A DNA stretch of 64,000 nt from the NCBI GenBank assembly GCA_031394735.1, contig JANMXI010000072.1, positions 60,571 through 124,570 of the forward strand, in the 5' to 3' direction. The notes beneath the pieces are model-generated. The model was not told where the DNA came from and ran no database searches. It saw only the letters and a list, made by a program, of their open reading frames with translations. The stretch is from TMP-86 sp031394735. GTDB taxonomy: Bacteria; Pseudomonadota; Gammaproteobacteria; Steroidobacterales; Steroidobacteraceae. Below are positions 61,461 to 64,000 of the stretch, one piece after another (within the stretch, counting starts at the first letter, position 1; each line of letters begins with the position of its first letter). The position numbers and the translations under genes were made by a program.

Positions 61461-61874
61461 CTAAAACAACTCGTTATTGACGAAACCGATTTTCTTCAGC
61501 CCGCGACTTTGCAAGTCCGCAAGCGTCTGTGCGACTTTTTCGTACTTGGCAAACTTGTCGACCTTGATGTGCACTTCAGGCTGCGGCGAATTGCCCGACT
61601 CCTGCGAGATATAGCCCTGCAGGGTCTTGCGGTCCACGGCGGTGCCGTTCCACATCAGCGTGCCGTCGAAATCGATGGATAGATTAATGACGACAGGATC
61701 CGTTGGCGGCGGATTTATATTCGGTGGCGGATTGTCGATCTTCACTGCGTGGGTCATCATAGGAATCGTGATGATGAAGATGATCAGCAACACCAGCATG
61801 ATGTCGATCAGCGGCGTCATATTGATGTCGGAGTAGGCCTCGCCTTCCCCGCCACTACCTACGTTCATTGACAT
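61461..61874 (-). CDS. exbD: ExbD-type biopolymer transport protein, second copy
   Basis: 137 residues: short cytoplasmic start, AYSDINMTPLIDIMLVLLIIFIITIP with the TM helix and the essential Asp, and a periplasmic domain ending KKIGFVNNELF. Part of the proton-driven motor for TonB. It differs clearly from the copy upstream, mainly in the periplasmic domain (Pro/Asn-rich INPPPTDPVV), suggesting a distinct contact rather than redundancy. ATG 61874 is 17 bases after the first exbD stop. Confidence 0.93.
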   Translation of the reverse strand: MSMNVGSGGEGEAYSDINMTPLIDIMLVLLIIFIITIPMMTHAVKIDNPPPNINPPPTDPVVINLSIDFDGTLMWNGTAVDRKTLQGYISQESGNSPQPEVHIKVDKFAKYEKVAQTLADLQSRGLKKIGFVNNELF

Positions 61875-61891
61875 CTGCGACTACTCCTAGA

Positions 61892-62323
61892 TCAACGGCT
61901 GCCACCCGGGAGATCGGGTTCGGTCAAGAACCCCACCTTCCGAATGCCGATCTTTTGTGCTGCGACCAGAACCAAACCCACATGCATGTAGCGTGAATTG
62001 GAATCACCGCGGATATGCACTTCGGGCTGCGGATCAAGCCGCGCGACGCCACGCAGTTCGTTCAGCAATGCTTCCTGGTTGGCCAGCAGTTTGCCATTCC
62101 AGTACACGTTGCCGTCCTTGTCCACGGCGATGGTGATGTTTTCCGGCTTGGTCGTCGTCGGTACGTTGGTCGCCTTGGGCAGCTGCACGGGTACCTGTTG
62201 AATGATGACCGGAATGGTGATGATGAAAATGATCAGCAACACCAACATCACGTCCACAAGGGGCGTGACGTTGATGTCCGACATCACCGTGCCCTCGTCC
62301 TTACCACCGATATGCATCGCCAT
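61892..62323 (-). CDS. exbD: ExbD-type biopolymer transport protein, first copy
   Basis: 143 residues. GTVMSDINVTPLVDVMLVLLIIFIITIPVI contains the TM helix with its Asp, followed by a periplasmic domain with VDKDGNVYWNGKLLANQEALL and HIRGDSNSRYMHVGLVLVAAQ. An internal ATG at 62317 is an alternative start. It lies 25 bases after exbB. Confidence 0.93.
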   Translation of the reverse strand: MAMHIGGKDEGTVMSDINVTPLVDVMLVLLIIFIITIPVIIQQVPVQLPKATNVPTTTKPENITIAVDKDGNVYWNGKLLANQEALLNELRGVARLDPQPEVHIRGDSNSRYMHVGLVLVAAQKIGIRKVGFLTEPDLPGGSR

Positions 62324-62348
62324 GGAGAGTTCCTAGGTTCGCGTTCGC

Positions 62349-63095
62349 TTAGCGAGCCGCCGCAGGCTTACCAGCGGCAGACGCACTCTTGTCCATGCCC
62401 AAACCCATCTTCGCACCCGAAATCAGGTAGGCGTGCAATTCGTGGGCAAAATGGGTGACGCGCTCCTGGACCATCTTGTTACGGCGCAGCAGTACGTTGT
62501 AACCCAACACCGCGGGCACCGCGACTGCCAGACCGATGGCGGTCATGATCAAGGCTTCACCGACCGGGCCCGCCACCTTGTCGATGGATGCCTGGCCGGC
62601 CAAGCTGATCGCGATGAGCGCGTGATAAATGCCCCACACCGTACCGAACAGTCCGACGAACGGCGCAGTGGACCCCACCGATGCCAGAACCGGCAGACCT
62701 GATTGCATGTGGCCGATGACGGAATCGCCGGTACGCTCCAACGACTGGGTAATCCATTCGCTGGTGTCGATGGCGCCGGCGAGGCGAGCCTTGTTGGTCT
62801 CGTGGTGCTCGAATGCGTGCTTGCCGGTTTCAGCCAGCGCACGGAAGGGATTGCCTTTGCCTTTGAGCTTGCCGATTGCATCGGTCAGGCTGCTGGAGGT
62901 CCAAAATTCTTTTTCAGCCTCGCCCGCTTGCGCACGCATTTTTCGCTGATCGAAGAACTTGGTGATCATGATGAACCAGGTCAGCAAGGACATGATCACC
63001 AGGATGGTCAAGGCGCCCTTGGTGATGAAGTCACCTTGTGCCCATAGCGCCTGCAGGCCATAGGGGTTATCAACAACAACTGGATTGTCTGCCAT
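62349..63095 (-). CDS. exbB: ExbB/TolQ-type proton channel protein
   Basis: 248 residues with three TM segments. First TM ITKGALTILVIMSLLTWFIMI, a cytoplasmic loop with GNPFRALAETGKHAFEHHETN, then VLASVGSTAPFVGLFGTVWGIYHAL and GEALIMTAIGLAVAVPAVLGYNVLL, the MotA/TolQ/ExbB core. It converts the proton gradient into motion with ExbD to power TonB. The 76-base gap from tonB contains no other gene. Confidence 0.94.
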   Translation of the reverse strand: MADNPVVVDNPYGLQALWAQGDFITKGALTILVIMSLLTWFIMITKFFDQRKMRAQAGEAEKEFWTSSSLTDAIGKLKGKGNPFRALAETGKHAFEHHETNKARLAGAIDTSEWITQSLERTGDSVIGHMQSGLPVLASVGSTAPFVGLFGTVWGIYHALIAISLAGQASIDKVAGPVGEALIMTAIGLAVAVPAVLGYNVLLRRNKMVQERVTHFAHELHAYLISGAKMGLGMDKSASAAGKPAAAR

Positions 63096-63171
63096 GAACC
63101 GACTTCCTCTGCTATTCGATGAAAATGAATAAAGTTTCTAAGCGAAAAATGCGCGAATTTGCTGGTGAGAA

Positions 63172-63807
63172 TCAACGATCCGATCTGAGCTTCCACACGA
63201 TGGGAAGATTTGCATCGGACTCAACGGGCTTGCCATCTACCGTGGCTGGCAGCATCCGCTGCCCTCGCACGCCTTTTAAACAGGCCTCATCCAAACGAGG
63301 AAAGCCAGAAGTCTGCTGGATCGTCGCATCGGTGATGCGGCCGTCGGCGGCGACATGCACTTTGACGATGCACTTGCCTTCTTCGTTGTTGCGCTTGGAG
63401 GCGTCAGGATAATAGTCCTCGCCAATCTTCAGCGGGTGACGTGGGTCCTGTCGAATCGAGGTCCCCGCCACGGCTTTCGTCGCGGCGACGGGAGGCGGTG
63501 GTCTGTTGACAGTGGTGGTTGAAGTGATCGCATTGGTCGGCGCAAGTTCGGCCTGAATGTCGACAACTTCCGGCGCCGGGACGAAGGGCTTGATCTCTTC
63601 GATCTTCGGCGGCGGCGGTGGTGGCTTGTCGTCCACCTTGGGCTTGTCGATCTGGGCGATCTCCACTGGTGGGATGATCACCTGGACGATCTTGGCGCCG
63701 AGTCCGTTGAGCAGCGCGTAGCCCAGTCCTATGTGGAAAATAATGACCAGGACAAACACGATGCCGCGCCTGCCGGAAAATAACGATGGTTCTTCGTACC
63801 TGTACAT
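63172..63807 (-). CDS. tonB: TonB-family energy transducer
   Basis: 211 residues. One N-terminal TM helix (GIVFVLVIIFHIGLGYALL) is followed by a Pro-rich linker (DDKPPPPPPKIEEIKPFVPAPE) that spans the periplasm and a C-terminal TonB domain (CIVKVHVAADGRITDATIQQTSGF, LDEACLKGVRGQRMLPATVDG). It drives outer-membrane receptors with ExbB/ExbD. ATG 63807 is used because it starts just before the conserved RYEEPSLF; ATG 63828 adds seven residues. The 172 bases upstream to the window end hold no clear gene. Confidence 0.92.
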   Translation of the reverse strand: MYRYEEPSLFSGRRGIVFVLVIIFHIGLGYALLNGLGAKIVQVIIPPVEIAQIDKPKVDDKPPPPPPKIEEIKPFVPAPEVVDIQAELAPTNAITSTTTVNRPPPPVAATKAVAGTSIRQDPRHPLKIGEDYYPDASKRNNEEGKCIVKVHVAADGRITDATIQQTSGFPRLDEACLKGVRGQRMLPATVDGKPVESDANLPIVWKLRSDR

Positions 63808-64000
63808 AAACCGTTGTGATCCCTTCAATGGCTAAGAAGCGTGCCACACATGCCGCCACCACTGCAAGCGTGATGAGGAGTTAAAAACGTTGCGACGAGT
63901 CGAAAGTATGTACCGAACAAACCTCAACATGTTGGAGCTCACCACTGACTGTTTTAAACAGGCCTGTCCGGTTTACTTAAGTCTCCAGGTCCGTTACCGC

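Noticed and set aside
1..64000. CRISPR arrays, tRNA or rRNA genes, complete insertion sequences
   Set aside because: No regular direct-repeat arrays, no tRNA T-loop/anticodon patterns and no transposase gene with intact motifs were found on reading both strands.

Overview
The window is GC-rich, densely coded DNA from a Gammaproteobacterium. The clues are the gene order acpP-fabF-pabB-pabC-mltG-tmk-holB-pilZ, a gspGHIJKLMN type II secretion block, an AddA/AddB-like helicase-nuclease pair, and a tonB-exbB-exbD-exbD set followed by a TPR gene. That combination recalls the Xanthomonadales/Nevskiales/Steroidobacterales side of the class, but the lineage is inference. No tRNA, rRNA or CRISPR array was seen.

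Layout. 1-4.7 kb: end of an RND efflux operon (adaptor, pump) plus a secreted CAP-domain protein. 4.8-8.0 kb: a broken ferritin-like gene with a surviving CDGSH iron-sulfur piece, a DsbA-like thiol protein, and a molybdopterin oxidoreductase on the opposite strand. 8.0-8.35 kb: a non-coding gap holding a 28-bp site that matches the E. coli XerCD site dif at 24 of 28 positions, next to a probable insertion-sequence scar. 8.35-16.5 kb: fhs, then a TetR-TolC-adaptor-pump efflux operon with its own promoters and operators. 16.5-21.5 kb: an unknown small protein, a TIR-like (MTH538/DUF1863) protein, an EEP phosphatase/nuclease, a FadJ-like beta-oxidation enzyme and a double cNMP-binding/rhodanese protein. 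21.5-30.7 kb, minus strand: one long operon, rhombosortase-fabD-fabG-acpP-fabF-pabB-pabC-mltG-tmk-holB-pilZ. 30.8-36.5 kb: gspG to gspN. 36.5-43.7 kb: AddA-like, AddB-like and an alanine-type aminotransferase. 43.8-47.5 kb: peptide-type ABC importer without a binding protein. 47.6-50.7 kb: IclR regulator, etfBA and a peroxiredoxin. 50.8-59.9 kb: a catabolic island. 60-63.8 kb: TonB energy-transducing operon and a TPR protein.

The most notable items are two. First, the dif site suggests that the chromosome's replication terminus lies here. FtsK-guide-like octamers seen by eye mostly point toward it from both sides. Second, the island at 52.3-59.9 kb holds two divergent operons. One encodes an HMG-CoA-lyase-type enzyme, HyuA, HyuB and a cysteine amidase. 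The other encodes a class III CoA-transferase and a second cysteine amidase. The shared promoter region carries two TTGTATACAA-type palindromes, and a GntR/FCD regulator lies nearby. This looks like a pathway that opens a cyclic amide or imide with ATP, removes nitrogen, activates the acid with CoA and cleaves it. The substrate is unknown. Gene boundaries and motifs were read directly from the sequence, family names come from motif recognition, and no database search was possible.
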